Shown: positions 31,403 to 41,618, counted from the first letter of the stretch. The stretch: DNA of 64,000 bases from an uncultured Ruminococcus sp. (GCA_910576995.1 CAJTLC010000003.1:62001-126000), one strand, 5' to 3'. Numbers and translations are program-made. Notes: generated by a model from the letters alone, not told the origin.

Positions 31403-34264
31403 TTATTTAACCGCTTCCACAATCATATCGCCTTCATAAACCTCGACAGCGTTTTTAGACCCGATAATACAGCAATTTCCAATGTTTTTCAGATATTCTG
31501 CTGCTTCTGTAAGGTCATCTTTTGTAAGCGACAGCATACGCTGACGAACAGCTCGGCGTTTTTCCTGAGTAATCCCCCTGAAATACATATCATCGCAGGC
31601 TGAACCGTATTCTCCGTCGGACATCATGGGTTCGCCACGGGCAATGCTGCTTATAATAAAAGGAGCCAAATCATCGCTGCCGCGGCAAAACGCTTCAAGG
31701 AATTGAGACGCCCGATCATAAATTTCAACGCTTGATGACGGGGACGGATCGCGATACGAATGAAAAACAACTTCCCCAAGGCTGTTTACTCCTGCTCCCG
31801 TGCCGTATGCGCCGCCTTTTACTCGCACTTCGTTCCACAAATATTCATAGCTGAGAAGAGTTGTAAGAACATTCCATAAACCCATGTCTGCAATCGGTTT
31901 TCCCAGTATGCGGGCAGAATATGATACTCCCGAAGAGATCGTTATCCCCTGAGATTTCGGAAGATCAAGTGAAAGCTTCATGCGGGTCGGCTCGAACTTT
32001 TCACCCGCAGGAAGAATTTCTGCAATAATATCAGGAGAAAAATCGCTGACAGATGTAACGCTTGCCGTCAAACGATTTTTACAAAATATTCGATTTGATA
32101 ATTTCCGAAGTTTTTCAATGAGCGGCGGAATTTTTTCTTCAATATTCACGGTAAATTCATGAAGCGATTTGTACCCTTCAAATCCGCTGACGATCTCCTT
32201 GACGGCAGATTCAGCCGACATACTTCCTCTTACTCTGCGCGATGCAAAAATATGCCCTTCGGAAATGATTTCCTGCTTCATATCTTCATCATCCTGCATG
32301 AGGATTTCGCTTATGAGTTCTTCTGAATTATAATCAGTCTCGGTTATGAGTTCCACTATCAGTTTTTGCGCTTCATCAAAATTACGCGTCAAAAAGCGAG
32401 ATTTTATAACGAAAAAGGTTCTGCATTCGTCTGGTGCAGATTTATCTCCGATTGCTGTAATATCTGAACTTAAGCTGCCAAGAATCCCCGTAATCCGCTT
32501 TTGCAGTTCCGCTCCGCTGCTTTTCAAAGTCGGAAGTTCTGCGATAAGTTTATCCATAAAAACTGCGTCGCGAAGTTCGTCGTCCGTAAGATCGGATATG
32601 TCAAAATACAGGTTCATAGCTGAAATAAATCCGTCTTTTGCAGGATGCTTCAAAAGAATATACCCGTTTTTTTCTGTAACATCCGTTTCTAAAGCGATCG
32701 GTTCTCCGCTTATTTCTGAGATCGGAAGTTTCGGCAGCGCAGCGACGGATTCCGCAGTATCAGGAGTATGCTGCCATTTTTCAAGATCTTCATTAAGAAC
32801 GATAAGAGATTTTTTTTCAGCGTCATTCATCGAATCGAGAATCGCGTCAAGCTTTTTGCGCTCACGAAGTCTAACTTCTTCACCAAGATCGCGTGACGGC
32901 AGCATATAAACAAGCGCTCTGCCGTTTTCATCAAGAAGCCATTCAGCAAGAAGCTTTTCAAAATAATCCGTTTCAGCCTTTTTACGCAGGTCATCAAATA
33001 GATTTCCACATTCTATGTAATAAAGGGGATCTCCGCCGTAAAGCCATGACGACATAGCGTCCATGCTTCGGATTATAGCTTTCGGTTCTTCCGATTCCCT
33101 GAAACGGAATTCGCAGCGGTTTATCGCAGAAATTATATTATCTTTCCCGATACCGTTTTCAACCAGATCTGATACGGTTGATTTTACAGCGGAAAGAATT
33201 TTTTCACCGTTCTCACGATCAATATTGCTTATTGTGAGAACGCCGTAAGGCTGCTGTATTCCGTCGGAAATATCAAGCGATACATCGAGACAAAGCCCCG
33301 TATCGAGGATCGCTCTCGATAAAGGAGCGTCGTTCGAGCCTGCAAGAGCTTCGCACAAAATTGAATATGCATATATTCTTTCTCTTTCATCCCAAGCCGC
33401 AATTATCTTGCCCAAAGCAAGATGAGTTCGGTTTTCTTCCGATTCTTCGGGCGAAATTTCATAATATGCATTTTTTTCGCACGTTCTCACTGAAGTCTGC
33501 ATTTTTATTTCAGGCTGATACGGATCGGCTTCATATTCGCGAAGATATTCGTCGATAAGACCAAGGAGTTCATTTATATTCACATCTCCGTCAAGATAAA
33601 AATACGAATTCGACGGATGATAAAAACGTTTGTGCGCTTCAATAAAATCCTCGTATTTCAAATCGGGAATAGCTTCGGGAAGTCCGCCCGAAACAAACCG
33701 ATAGCAATTGTCTGGGAAAAGCATACTGAGAATTTCTTCGTCTATACGTTCATCAACGGAAGATACCGCGCCTTTCATCTCATTGAAAACAACGCCTTTA
33801 TAAATAGGTTCGCCGCTGCCTTTCCATTCGATATGGCAGCCTTCCTGATAGAAAATATTAGGCTCGTCGTAAATCGACGGATTAAATACTGCGTCAAGAT
33901 ATACGCGCGTAAGATTCATAAAATCCGCATTATTTCTGCTTGCAACAGGAAACATAGTCTTATCGGGGAACGTCATTGCATTGAGAAAAGTATTCATCGA
34001 ACTTTTCAGTAAATAGAGAAACGGATCTTTCACGGGATAGCTTTTCGAACCGCCAAGCACGGAATGTTCAAGAATATGAAACACACCAGTATCATTCTCG
34101 GGAACGGTTTTAAAAGTTACGGAAAACAATTTGTTTTCTTCATTGTTATTCAGCCATGCAAGCCGAGCGCCAGTTTTATCATGACGCATTTCAATAAATT
34201 CTCCCACGCTTTCCTGTCGGATATTAGTTACAGAAAAACCGTGAATTTTTTCATTTTTATCCAT
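31403..34264 (-). CDS. M16C zinc metallopeptidase, PreP-like
   Basis: 953 aa, four-domain insulinase-type peptidase that degrades oligopeptides in the cytoplasm. The inverted zinc motif is His63-Ile-Leu-Glu66-His67 in VFHILEHSVLGGS, with the typical SYPVKDPFLYLLKSSMNTFL following; the distal Glu lies in VFNEMKGAVSS. No signal peptide. The M16C C-terminal half contains YLWNEVRVKGGAYGTG, the substrate-binding R/Y region. Length and order fit the clostridial PreP/Cym1 group. GAAAGGAG precedes the ATG. It is upstream of the Big2-dockerin gene, with 69 bases between. Confidence 0.93.
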   Translation of the reverse strand: MDKNEKIHGFSVTNIRQESVGEFIEMRHDKTGARLAWLNNNEENKLFSVTFKTVPENDTGVFHILEHSVLGGSKSYPVKDPFLYLLKSSMNTFLNAMTFPDKTMFPVASRNNADFMNLTRVYLDAVFNPSIYDEPNIFYQEGCHIEWKGSGEPIYKGVVFNEMKGAVSSVDERIDEEILSMLFPDNCYRFVSGGLPEAIPDLKYEDFIEAHKRFYHPSNSYFYLDGDVNINELLGLIDEYLREYEADPYQPEIKMQTSVRTCEKNAYYEISPEESEENRTHLALGKIIAAWDERERIYAYSILCEALAGSNDAPLSRAILDTGLCLDVSLDISDGIQQPYGVLTISNIDRENGEKILSAVKSTVSDLVENGIGKDNIISAINRCEFRFRESEEPKAIIRSMDAMSSWLYGGDPLYYIECGNLFDDLRKKAETDYFEKLLAEWLLDENGRALVYMLPSRDLGEEVRLRERKKLDAILDSMNDAEKKSLIVLNEDLEKWQHTPDTAESVAALPKLPISEISGEPIALETDVTEKNGYILLKHPAKDGFISAMNLYFDISDLTDDELRDAVFMDKLIAELPTLKSSGAELQKRITGILGSLSSDITAIGDKSAPDECRTFFVIKSRFLTRNFDEAQKLIVELITETDYNSEELISEILMQDDEDMKQEIISEGHIFASRRVRGSMSAESAVKEIVSGFEGYKSLHEFTVNIEEKIPPLIEKLRKLSNRIFCKNRLTASVTSVSDFSPDIIAEILPAGEKFEPTRMKLSLDLPKSQGITISSGVSYSARILGKPIADMGLWNVLTTLLSYEYLWNEVRVKGGAYGTGAGVNSLGEVVFHSYRDPSPSSSVEIYDRASQFLEAFCRGSDDLAPFIISSIARGEPMMSDGEYGSACDDMYFRGITQEKRRAVRQRMLSLTKDDLTEAAEYLKNIGNCCIIGSKNAVEVYEGDMIVEAVK

Positions 34265-34324
34265 ATAATTCTCCTTTCAGCCAACAAGCAAAAGATGATT
34301 GCCGATCAGCAGCGTCAGCACACT

Positions 34325-35092
34325 CTAATAAATAATAGGTTCAACAAAAATCCCATCAGTGCTTCCGTTAGTTGAAAGAGCCGCGTAATAGGAAAGTATT
34401 CTTGAAGCGTCCGCCGGATCAATCTGCGAATTCATATCCACATCTGCTGTGAAGTTTTGCCTTGAATTAAAAATAAGCACGCCTGCTGTTGAAAGATTTG
34501 CGTATTCTCTGAGAGTGAGCGAAGCGTCGAGCGGAGAAATAAAGCCGTCATTGTTTACATCCCCCTGAAGCAGATAATCAAGATGCGACACAATATTTTT
34601 TTCATCACCGCTGACAGATACAATATCCATATCAGTAGGCGAATATATATCGTCGATCGTAAAGTTGTATGTAAGATTTCTGTAGCTGTCAGGATTGTCG
34701 TTGCCGTCAGGTATCTCAAATTCTTCTGTAAATTTCTCCGACGTAATATTGTATTTTCCGCCGGTAAGTTCAACCGTAAGATTATAAAAACGATAATCGC
34801 CGGCAGAATTGTCTATTCCCTCGATATCAAAGAAATATGTTTCACCGCCTGAAAGTTCAGCTGAATAATATGGTTCATTATCAACTTCCGGAGATGTGAA
34901 TCCTATAAATACCATAGCTTTAGCATTGTCCGGCACGCTGATGATCACCGTGCCGTTCACGTCGTTTTCATTAAATTCGTTATATACGGGAGTCATTCTG
35001 CCATTCTCGTAAGAAACAGCGAATGCGCTGAGCTGAGGAACAGCGGCGATGACCAATGCAGCGGCTGCCGCTGTTGATTTCAAATGTCTCAT
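34325..35092 (-). CDS. Secreted dockerin protein with unknown N-terminal domain
   Basis: 255 aa. Signal peptide (1-25), a beta-rich domain of about 140 residues (GTVIISVPDNAKAMVFIGF, ELSGGETYFFDIEG) with no recognised family, then a dockerin (about 175-245) with two repeats GDVNNDGFISPLDASLTLRE and DVDMNSQIDPADASRILSYY. Its ADAS/YAxLS dockerin pattern differs from the VEIADATLILQFLTNKDEY type of the GH9 enzymes here, suggesting different cohesin specificity. AGAGGTAA precedes the ATG. It lies 19 bases after the transglutaminase-fold gene and is probably co-transcribed with it. Confidence 0.82.
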   Translation of the reverse strand: MRHLKSTAAAAALVIAAVPQLSAFAVSYENGRMTPVYNEFNENDVNGTVIISVPDNAKAMVFIGFTSPEVDNEPYYSAELSGGETYFFDIEGIDNSAGDYRFYNLTVELTGGKYNITSEKFTEEFEIPDGNDNPDSYRNLTYNFTIDDIYSPTDMDIVSVSGDEKNIVSHLDYLLQGDVNNDGFISPLDASLTLREYANLSTAGVLIFNSRQNFTADVDMNSQIDPADASRILSYYAALSTNGSTDGIFVEPIIY

Positions 35093-35111
35093 ATATTACC
35101 TCTTTGTTTAT

Positions 35112-37112
35112 TCAATAGTATTTAGCGCTGACATACTGCGTCACCGTGTATTTGTAAGATTTCAAATAAGCCATCGATACGGCATAATACCCCATACTCA
35201 GATCGTAATTAAGCCATTGACCGTTTATATACACTTGATTCCAGTAATGAGCGCCCTTACCCTGAATGCTGCCGCAGACTATACGCGTATTATATCCTGC
35301 CTGTTTAAAAAGCAGATCCGTAACTGCCGCCATGCAGTAACATACAACATTCTTGTTGTCAAGCGCATAATTCGCAAAATAAGCCCAGCCTATCTCTTCT
35401 ATCTGAGCAAGATCACGGTTTATAGCAATAGAATTGTAGCTGTTATGGCTGCGCACCCAATTGTAAATATTAGCAGGATCATTTCCTGCCGCGGCAACAA
35501 TTACTTTAGCACGGTTCTGAACATCTGACAGCGGAACTGCGCTTCCGTCCTCAGTAAGATTATATTCTCCGACTATTTCGTTTGTCACAAGATTGCCGCT
35601 TATTTTGCTGAAAAAGTATTTTTTTCCGTCTATATCATGCCATCCCATATACATAATTCCGTCGTCGCCAAAATAATATCTGCCGTCGGAAAGATCGACC
35701 CAGCCGGTGACCATTGCTCCGTCATCGCCAAAATAATACCTGTTATTATCTATTATCAGTCTGCCGCTTGTCATGATCCCTTCGTCGTTGAAGTAATATT
35801 TCTTACCGTCGATCGCGCAAATTCCCGTGACAGCGCTTCCTTCCGGAGAGAAGTAAAACTTGCCTTCGTCAAAAGTATACCAGCCGCAGTACATTTTTCC
35901 GTCTGAATCAAAATAATATTTCCTGCCTTCGATCAGCAGCCGCCCTGTCAGCATTTCTCCGGAATCCAATGAAAGATAATAGGTATCGCCATTATATTCA
36001 ACTTTACCCGTCATTGCATTTCCGGATTCGTCAAAAATATACGTCGAACCGCTATACTTCGCCATTCCGCTTGAAAGAGCATAATCATCGCCAAAATAGC
36101 GCAATTTTCCGTCAACAGAAACAACTCCCTTACAGGCTCTGCCTTGTTGATCCGAATAGTAAATTTTATTATTCAGCGAATTCATGCCATAAAGGAGCGT
36201 TCCATTATTTGAAAAAAGATAACAAGTGCCGTTTATCGCTGAAAGTCCCGAAGCGTAGGAACCGTCTTTGTAAAAATAGCGAACTTTATTGTTAACGGAA
36301 AGCCAGCCATATTCCATTTTTCCCGTAGTTTCAGAAAAAATATACTCCGCTCCGTTGATTTTCACAACGCCTGTAAGCATTCCCTGCTCCGCGTCAATAT
36401 AATATTTATCGCCATTATTTTCAAATAATCCCGTAACAGCTCTTCCGCTTTCCGGCTCATAATAATAACGTCTGCCGTCTATATCGACCCATCCTGTTTT
36501 CATAGCAAAATCGTCGTTGAAAGCATATGGCAGTCCGTCTATAGTTACAACGCCCTTTTGCAGAACGCCGTTTTCGTTTACATAATAATAATCTCCGTCA
36601 AGGCTGACGATTCCCTGCTCGTTTAATAATTCGCCTTTTTCACCAAGAAGAACGGATTCTCCATTTTCATTTTCACAGATGCAGCAAGTAAGTTTACCGC
36701 CTTTCGAATCAGGAATGTAATACTTTTTTCCGCAATATTCAAGCCAGCCATATACGGGCTTTCCGCTTTCCGAATCGTAATAACGTCTTAAACCGCCTAC
36801 TGTTCGCCATCCTGTTTTCAGAACTCCATTTTCTGAAAAAAGATACAACTCGCCGTCGATTTCCTGTTCACCAGTGAGAAACTCACCATTTTCATCATAA
36901 TAAAAAAATCTGCCGTTCTCGTCTTTGTACCATTGCGCTGCATACTGCGGTATATCCGTATCCGAATCTTCCGCAGCTGCCGAAATTCCCGTATCAGCTT
37001 CCCAAACCGCAGAGATATCGTTTTCTGCCGCATACGAAGCCATCGGAACGACAGCCGCAATTCCAGCAGTAGCCGCCGCCGCACAGATCAGCGCTTTATT
37101 GATCTTTTTCAT
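35112..37112 (-). CDS. Cell-wall-binding repeat protein with C-terminal transglutaminase-like domain
   Basis: 666 aa. Signal peptide (1-28), then about 22 repeats of 20-22 residues of the CW_binding_1 (choline/glucan-binding) type between 60 and 515, for example GRRYYYEPESGRAVTGLFEN and GKKYFFSKISGNLVTNEIVG. The last 130 residues form a transglutaminase-core domain: Cys591 (NVVCYCMAA), His622 (KGAHYWNQVY) and Asp637 (WLNYDLS) are the expected triad. It likely anchors to wall polymers and may crosslink or hydrolyse surface protein amides; the reaction is inference. ACAGGAGA precedes the ATG; a consensus promoter lies upstream. Confidence 0.85.
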   Translation of the reverse strand: MKKINKALICAAAATAGIAAVVPMASYAAENDISAVWEADTGISAAAEDSDTDIPQYAAQWYKDENGRFFYYDENGEFLTGEQEIDGELYLFSENGVLKTGWRTVGGLRRYYDSESGKPVYGWLEYCGKKYYIPDSKGGKLTCCICENENGESVLLGEKGELLNEQGIVSLDGDYYYVNENGVLQKGVVTIDGLPYAFNDDFAMKTGWVDIDGRRYYYEPESGRAVTGLFENNGDKYYIDAEQGMLTGVVKINGAEYIFSETTGKMEYGWLSVNNKVRYFYKDGSYASGLSAINGTCYLFSNNGTLLYGMNSLNNKIYYSDQQGRACKGVVSVDGKLRYFGDDYALSSGMAKYSGSTYIFDESGNAMTGKVEYNGDTYYLSLDSGEMLTGRLLIEGRKYYFDSDGKMYCGWYTFDEGKFYFSPEGSAVTGICAIDGKKYYFNDEGIMTSGRLIIDNNRYYFGDDGAMVTGWVDLSDGRYYFGDDGIMYMGWHDIDGKKYFFSKISGNLVTNEIVGEYNLTEDGSAVPLSDVQNRAKVIVAAAGNDPANIYNWVRSHNSYNSIAINRDLAQIEEIGWAYFANYALDNKNVVCYCMAAVTDLLFKQAGYNTRIVCGSIQGKGAHYWNQVYINGQWLNYDLSMGYYAVSMAYLKSYKYTVTQYVSAKYY

Positions 37113-37433
37113 AAATATTCTCCTGTTGTTTTTAAGCAGCGATGAATTCTATGCCGCTCAATTATAGTCTATAATCAATTAATATTATACCCCATTATCT
37201 TAAAAAAGTCAACGAAATTTATGTAAGTTTTCACTGCGGTAATAATTACATATATCAGTTTTTTACCAAAAAAGTCAGAAATATAATATACATATTTATT
37301 GCTTAGCTGTAGAATAAATATAGTAAAATCGCCTGCATGATTTTGGTGGACAAATATTAGCACGTTTGACTAAACAAACTTCAAAACAGGCGTAACGATA
37401 CTATAATATAATTATTCTGAGAGGGGAAATTTC
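37113..37433. other. Divergent promoter region, 321 bases
   Basis: Between the wall-binding transglutaminase-like gene and the GH9-GH16 gene. The minus-strand promoter is listed separately; on the plus strand a TATAAT at 37402-37407 lies at suitable distance before the GH9-GH16 start but has no clear -35 box, which would fit activator control. AT-rich, no gene seen. Confidence 0.55.
37184..37212 (-). promoter_or_regulatory. Promoter of the transglutaminase-like gene
   Basis: Minus strand TTGACT (37212-37207) and TATAAT (37189-37184), 17-base spacer, about 70 bases before the start codon. Confidence 0.8.
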
Positions 37434-40400
37434 ATGAAAAAACATTCTTTAAGACGTTGTGCTGCGGTTATTGCGGCCTGTACAGTTATGGCAGGAGCTA
37501 TGCCTGCTATTCCGTTTTCAGTTTCGGCAGCTGAAAATATTATCACAAATTCCACTTTCGATAACGGAACCACTGACTGGGGTACTTACAAGGAAAGCGG
37601 CGGAGTTGCTGCGCTTACTACCGAAAACGGAAAACTCGCTCTTAAAATCACTGATCAGGGAACGCTTAATTATGCAGTACAAATGTATTATGACATAGTT
37701 CCGCTCTATAAAAACGGCGTATATAGGCTTAAATATGATATTTCGGCTTCGAAGCCGCGTTTTGTTGAATCCATGATCCAGCAGAACGGCGGTACATACC
37801 AAGCTTATACTTGGAAAGGGGTTCATGTTACTACCGAACCTCAGACCGTGGATTATGAATTCACAATGGAAGAAGATACCGATATTATGGCGAAATTCTG
37901 CTTTAACTGCGGACTTCAGGAAAAAGAGGACGGCGGACCTATCGGCGAGCATACTATCTATCTTGATAACGTTTCTCTTGAACTGATCGACGACAGTAAG
38001 GTAGATTACAATGCCAATAAGCCGTATGCTCCTTCTATAATCACTAATCAGATCGGTTACAGAACCGACGCTAAAAAAACTGCCGTATTCAGAGATACAA
38101 ACGGCGGAATATTCTCCATTGTCAACGCTGATACAAAACAGACTGTTTTCACAGGAGAAATGAGCGGCCCGATAAGTAATTCTTCAGCCGATGAAACTAA
38201 TTTTAAAGGCGATTTTTCTTCCGTTACAACTCCCGGTAAATATTATGTTTCCGCAGACGGTCTTGACGATTCCTATACATTTGAGATCGGCGAAAACGTT
38301 TATAACAATCTTCTTGACGCTTCCGTAAAAATGCTTTATCTCCAAAGATGCGGAACTAAAGTTGAAGATGATAAATTCGGTCACGCTTCATGCCACGATT
38401 CGATAGCCACAATATACAAAACTGATCAGAAGATCGATGTCAGCGGCGGCTGGCATGACGCGGGCGACTACGGCAGATATGTTGTTGCGGCGGCAAAAGC
38501 GGTTGCAGATCTTATGTACGCTTATGAGGCTAATCCGGAAATGTACAGCGACAATATCGGAATTCCCGAAAGCGGAAACGGTACTCCCGATATTCTCGAC
38601 GAAGTTCGCTACGAACTTGAATGGATGCTGAAAATGCAGGATCAGTTTGACGGGGGCGTCTATCATAAGGTTACGTGCGATACATTCCCCGGTTATGTAA
38701 TGCCCGAAAAGGAAACAAAACCGCTTATTGTAATGCCAAAATCCACTACCGCAACAGCGGATTTCGCGGCTTCAATGGCTATGGCTGCCGAGTTCTACAA
38801 GGATATAGATGCAGGTTTTGCTTCAAAATGCCTTGACGCCGCAAAAAAAGCTTATAATTGGACAAAAGCCAACCCCAATGTGACTTATTCGAATCCTGCC
38901 GACATAGTAACCGGCGAATACGGCGACAAGGTTGTTGCAGACGAACTTTACTGGGCTGCCGCACAGCTGTATCGCGCTACAGGCGACGTTGGCTACATGG
39001 ACGGAATTTCGGCTAAAAAAGGTCTTGACTGGGCTACTGTCGGAGATTACGGAAACATTGCCATACTTACAATGAAAGATATTGATAAGTCTTCTGATAT
39101 TTATATTAATGCTGCGAATACCGTAAAAGCTCAGGCTTCAAATATGCTCAATATTGTAAAAGCTTCGCCTTACGGTTCTGCCATTACAAAATACGACTGG
39201 GGAAGCAATATGACAATTGCAAATGCAGGCGTCATTTTCGGTCTTGCTTATGATATTACAGGCGACAGCGAATACATGGACGCTGCAAATGCTCAGCTGA
39301 ATTATCTTCTCGGTTCTAATCCCAACGGAGCAAGCTTTGTAACTGGATTCGGCACTGTTTCTCCTCAGAATCCGCATCACAGACCTTCTATGGCTGTAGG
39401 TTCGGCTATGCCCGGAATGCTTGTCGGCGGTGTTAATCAAAATCTTGAAGACAGCGCTGCAAAGGCTTATTGCAGATATAATCCGCCCGCAGAATGCTGG
39501 ATCGACAACGCGGAAAGTTATTCCACTAACGAGATCACCATTTATTGGAACTCCCCCCTGACATATCTTCTTTCGCTTACAGAAGCTTCGAATTCCGTAA
39601 CTCCGCCCGGTCCTACGAATCCTTCAAATCCCAGCGGAGTACTTTACGGCGACGCCAATGTTGACGGTAAAGTTGAGATCGCAGACGCTACGCTTATTCT
39701 TCAATTCCTTACAAACAAGGACGAATACAGTCTCACTGCGAAGGGAATGATCAACGCTGACGTTTACGATGTAGGCGACGGTGTTACCGCTTCCGACGCT
39801 TTGGCTATCCAGAAACTGGATGCAGGCATTTATAAAGAGCTTCCCGTAAGTTTCCTCGATCAGCCTCAGACTACTCCATCTGCCGAAACAACCACAGAAC
39901 CTGCAAAACAAACAACTGCCGCTCCTGTAGTTACCACGGAAGCTAACGTTAATCCTGCAAACGGTATCAAAGACTATGGCACGCCCATGAACGTAAACGC
40001 AACTGCTGTAGAAGATTTTCGCGACGGTAATTCAGCGCTCTTCATAGCTTCGGACGGCTGGACTAACGGCAGCTGCTTCGACTGCGGCTGGTATAAGCAG
40101 AATACTTCCCTCGAAAACGGAATGCTCAGCCTTACTATAGACAAAGATCACAGCGGTCAGTATAATTATTCGGGCGCTGAATACAGAACCAATGATTTCT
40201 ACAGCTACGGATATTATGAAACTTCCATGCAGGCTATAAAGAACGACGGCGTTGTTTCGTCATTTTTCACATACACTGGTCCTTCCGATGATAATCCGTG
40301 GGACGAGATCGACATTGAAATTCTTGGCAAGGATACTACGAAAGTTCAGCTTAATTACTACACGAACGGCGTGGGAGGCCACGAGGTCATGTACGATCTT

Positions 40401-40649
40401 GGATTTGACGCCTCCGAAGGTTTCCACACATATGGATTTGACTGGCAGCCCGATCATATCGCATGGTTCGTTGACGGTAAGGAAGTTTACAGAACGTCTG
40501 CCAACGAATCCGGTAATATTCCGAAAACTCCCGGCAAAATCATGATGAACACATGGCCCGGAATCACCGTAGACGACTGGCTTAAGCCTTTCGACGGAAA
40601 AACTCCCCTGACTGCGCATTATCAGTGGGTAACTTATGATAACAAGTAA
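37434..40649 (+). CDS. Cellulosomal GH9 - dockerin - GH16 bifunctional enzyme
   Basis: 1071 aa, secreted. Order: signal peptide (1-32); CBM4/9-like beta-sandwich (34-185); CelD_N Ig domain (198-285, SIITNQIGYRTDAKKTAVF); GH9 catalytic domain (290-720) with Asp342/Asp345 in GGWHDAGDYGRY, His648 in NPHHRPS and proton-donor Glu700 in SYSTNEITIY; dockerin (738-800, GDANVDGKVEIADATLILQF and a second, longer repeat); Thr/Pro linker (808-842); GH16 lichenase-type domain (850-1071) with Glu958-x-Asp960-x-Glu962 in WDEIDIEILGKD. It should cut cellulose or xyloglucan-like beta-1,4 chains at one end and mixed-linkage beta-glucan at the other, with the scaffold anchor between. GAGAGGGG precedes the ATG. 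Confidence 0.94.
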   Translation: MKKHSLRRCAAVIAACTVMAGAMPAIPFSVSAAENIITNSTFDNGTTDWGTYKESGGVAALTTENGKLALKITDQGTLNYAVQMYYDIVPLYKNGVYRLKYDISASKPRFVESMIQQNGGTYQAYTWKGVHVTTEPQTVDYEFTMEEDTDIMAKFCFNCGLQEKEDGGPIGEHTIYLDNVSLELIDDSKVDYNANKPYAPSIITNQIGYRTDAKKTAVFRDTNGGIFSIVNADTKQTVFTGEMSGPISNSSADETNFKGDFSSVTTPGKYYVSADGLDDSYTFEIGENVYNNLLDASVKMLYLQRCGTKVEDDKFGHASCHDSIATIYKTDQKIDVSGGWHDAGDYGRYVVAAAKAVADLMYAYEANPEMYSDNIGIPESGNGTPDILDEVRYELEWMLKMQDQFDGGVYHKVTCDTFPGYVMPEKETKPLIVMPKSTTATADFAASMAMAAEFYKDIDAGFASKCLDAAKKAYNWTKANPNVTYSNPADIVTGEYGDKVVADELYWAAAQLYRATGDVGYMDGISAKKGLDWATVGDYGNIAILTMKDIDKSSDIYINAANTVKAQASNMLNIVKASPYGSAITKYDWGSNMTIANAGVIFGLAYDITGDSEYMDAANAQLNYLLGSNPNGASFVTGFGTVSPQNPHHRPSMAVGSAMPGMLVGGVNQNLEDSAAKAYCRYNPPAECWIDNAESYSTNEITIYWNSPLTYLLSLTEASNSVTPPGPTNPSNPSGVLYGDANVDGKVEIADATLILQFLTNKDEYSLTAKGMINADVYDVGDGVTASDALAIQKLDAGIYKELPVSFLDQPQTTPSAETTTEPAKQTTAAPVVTTEANVNPANGIKDYGTPMNVNATAVEDFRDGNSALFIASDGWTNGSCFDCGWYKQNTSLENGMLSLTIDKDHSGQYNYSGAEYRTNDFYSYGYYETSMQAIKNDGVVSSFFTYTGPSDDNPWDEIDIEILGKDTTKVQLNYYTNGVGGHEVMYDLGFDASEGFHTYGFDWQPDHIAWFVDGKEVYRTSANESGNIPKTPGKIMMNTWPGITVDDWLKPFDGKTPLTAHYQWVTYDNK

Positions 40650-40668
40650 TTTTATATAGTGCATCTCT

Positions 40669-40714
40669 CTCTGAAAAATACTCCGCCCGTAAAAAGGCGG
40701 AGTATTTTTCAGAG
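40669..40714 (+). terminator. Terminator after the GH9-GH16 gene
   Basis: CTCTGAAAAATACTCCGCC pairs perfectly with its complement (19 bp) around an 8-base loop; T-rich bases lie within the stem. It abuts repeat copy B. Confidence 0.8.
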
Positions 40715-40871
40715 CTTGTGTTCATAGGTGGAGTATGTGGTACTAAAGCATACGCAGATGAGCTGTCGCACCACGGGCGTTTCCTTCGGTCATATATCAA
40801 GTGTTTTTGACGAAGTTCAGTATACAAATTTGCCGAAAAGACGTCTGCTGAACCTATGAACACAAGTTCTC
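40712..40871. repeat. Interspersed repeat, copy B (MITE-like, 160 bases)
   Basis: Ends GAGCTTGTGTTCATAGGT and ACCTATGAACACAAGTTC are inverted copies. The right half matches copy A (26161-26325) nearly base for base; the left interior (GCACCACGGGCGTTTCC) does not. It starts inside the arm of the upstream terminator. Confidence 0.88.
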
Positions 40872-40886
40872 ATTAGTGCGGAAAAA

Positions 40887-41618
40887 TCACATCATGCGAT
40901 GTTTTCTTTTGTATTCCCCCGGAGTCATTCCTTTGTATCTGGTGAATACCTTTATAAAATAACTTTGCGAACTGAAACTGAATAAGCTGCTTACTTCAAG
41001 ATCGCTGTATTCTGAATAACGCAGCAGATTTGCAGCTTCCTCAACTTTTTTGCGGCTGACATATTCAGTAAACGTTACCCCTGTTTCCGATTTGAAAAGT
41101 CTTGAAAGATATTCCGGGTTTATATGAAGATAATCCGCAACGTCACGTATTTTTATACGTCCATGAAGATGCTCGCTTATAAATTCTATCGCGCATACGA
41201 TCTGTTTGGAATATACTTTTCGCTTTCTTACAATCTTCATTTTATTTGTATATCCCTCGATCATTTCATAATGTACAGCGCGCACATCTTCGATTGAAGT
41301 ACATTCGTCCGCTTTCATGATATAAACATCGCTTAGACTATATGCCTCTTCAGGCGTCATTCCGCTGTTTACGCAAAATCTCGCAACCAATGAAGTGGAA
41401 ACTACAAAATGATATTTAATATTTCGCAGCGGATCTTTGCTGAGCGTTCCGCACCCCTCCGAAAAAAGCGGAGAAGCATACTTTCTTACAAGTTCTATAT
41501 CCCCTGCGCAAATACTTGAATAAAACGCCATTTCACGGTCAAATGGAGCGTATTTGAATTCTTCCTCGCGATTGGAAAATAAAAGCGATGATAAATATAT
41601 TTCAGTATTCTCGTTCAT
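40887..41618 (-). CDS. AraC-family transcriptional regulator
   Basis: 243 aa. The C-terminal 100 residues hold two helix-turn-helix units: IKIRDVADYLHINPEYLSRLFKSETGVTFTEYVSRKKVEEAA and LEVSSLFSFSSQSYFIKVFTRYKGMTPGEYKR in outline, the standard AraC/XylS pattern. The N-terminal 140 residues are a helical ligand or sensor domain of no recognised family, seen in many clostridial regulators. GAGGTGAAA precedes the ATG. It is convergent with the GH9-GH16 gene and divergent from the phosphofructokinase gene; control of either is plausible but unproven. Confidence 0.9.
   Translation of the reverse strand: MNENTEIYLSSLLFSNREEEFKYAPFDREMAFYSSICAGDIELVRKYASPLFSEGCGTLSKDPLRNIKYHFVVSTSLVARFCVNSGMTPEEAYSLSDVYIMKADECTSIEDVRAVHYEMIEGYTNKMKIVRKRKVYSKQIVCAIEFISEHLHGRIKIRDVADYLHINPEYLSRLFKSETGVTFTEYVSRKKVEEAANLLRYSEYSDLEVSSLFSFSSQSYFIKVFTRYKGMTPGEYKRKHRMM

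Noticed and set aside
40582..40863. Frame spanning the end of the GH9-GH16 gene and repeat copy B
   Set aside because: It crosses a strong terminator and a repeat; the apparent protein is Ser/Arg-rich noise.
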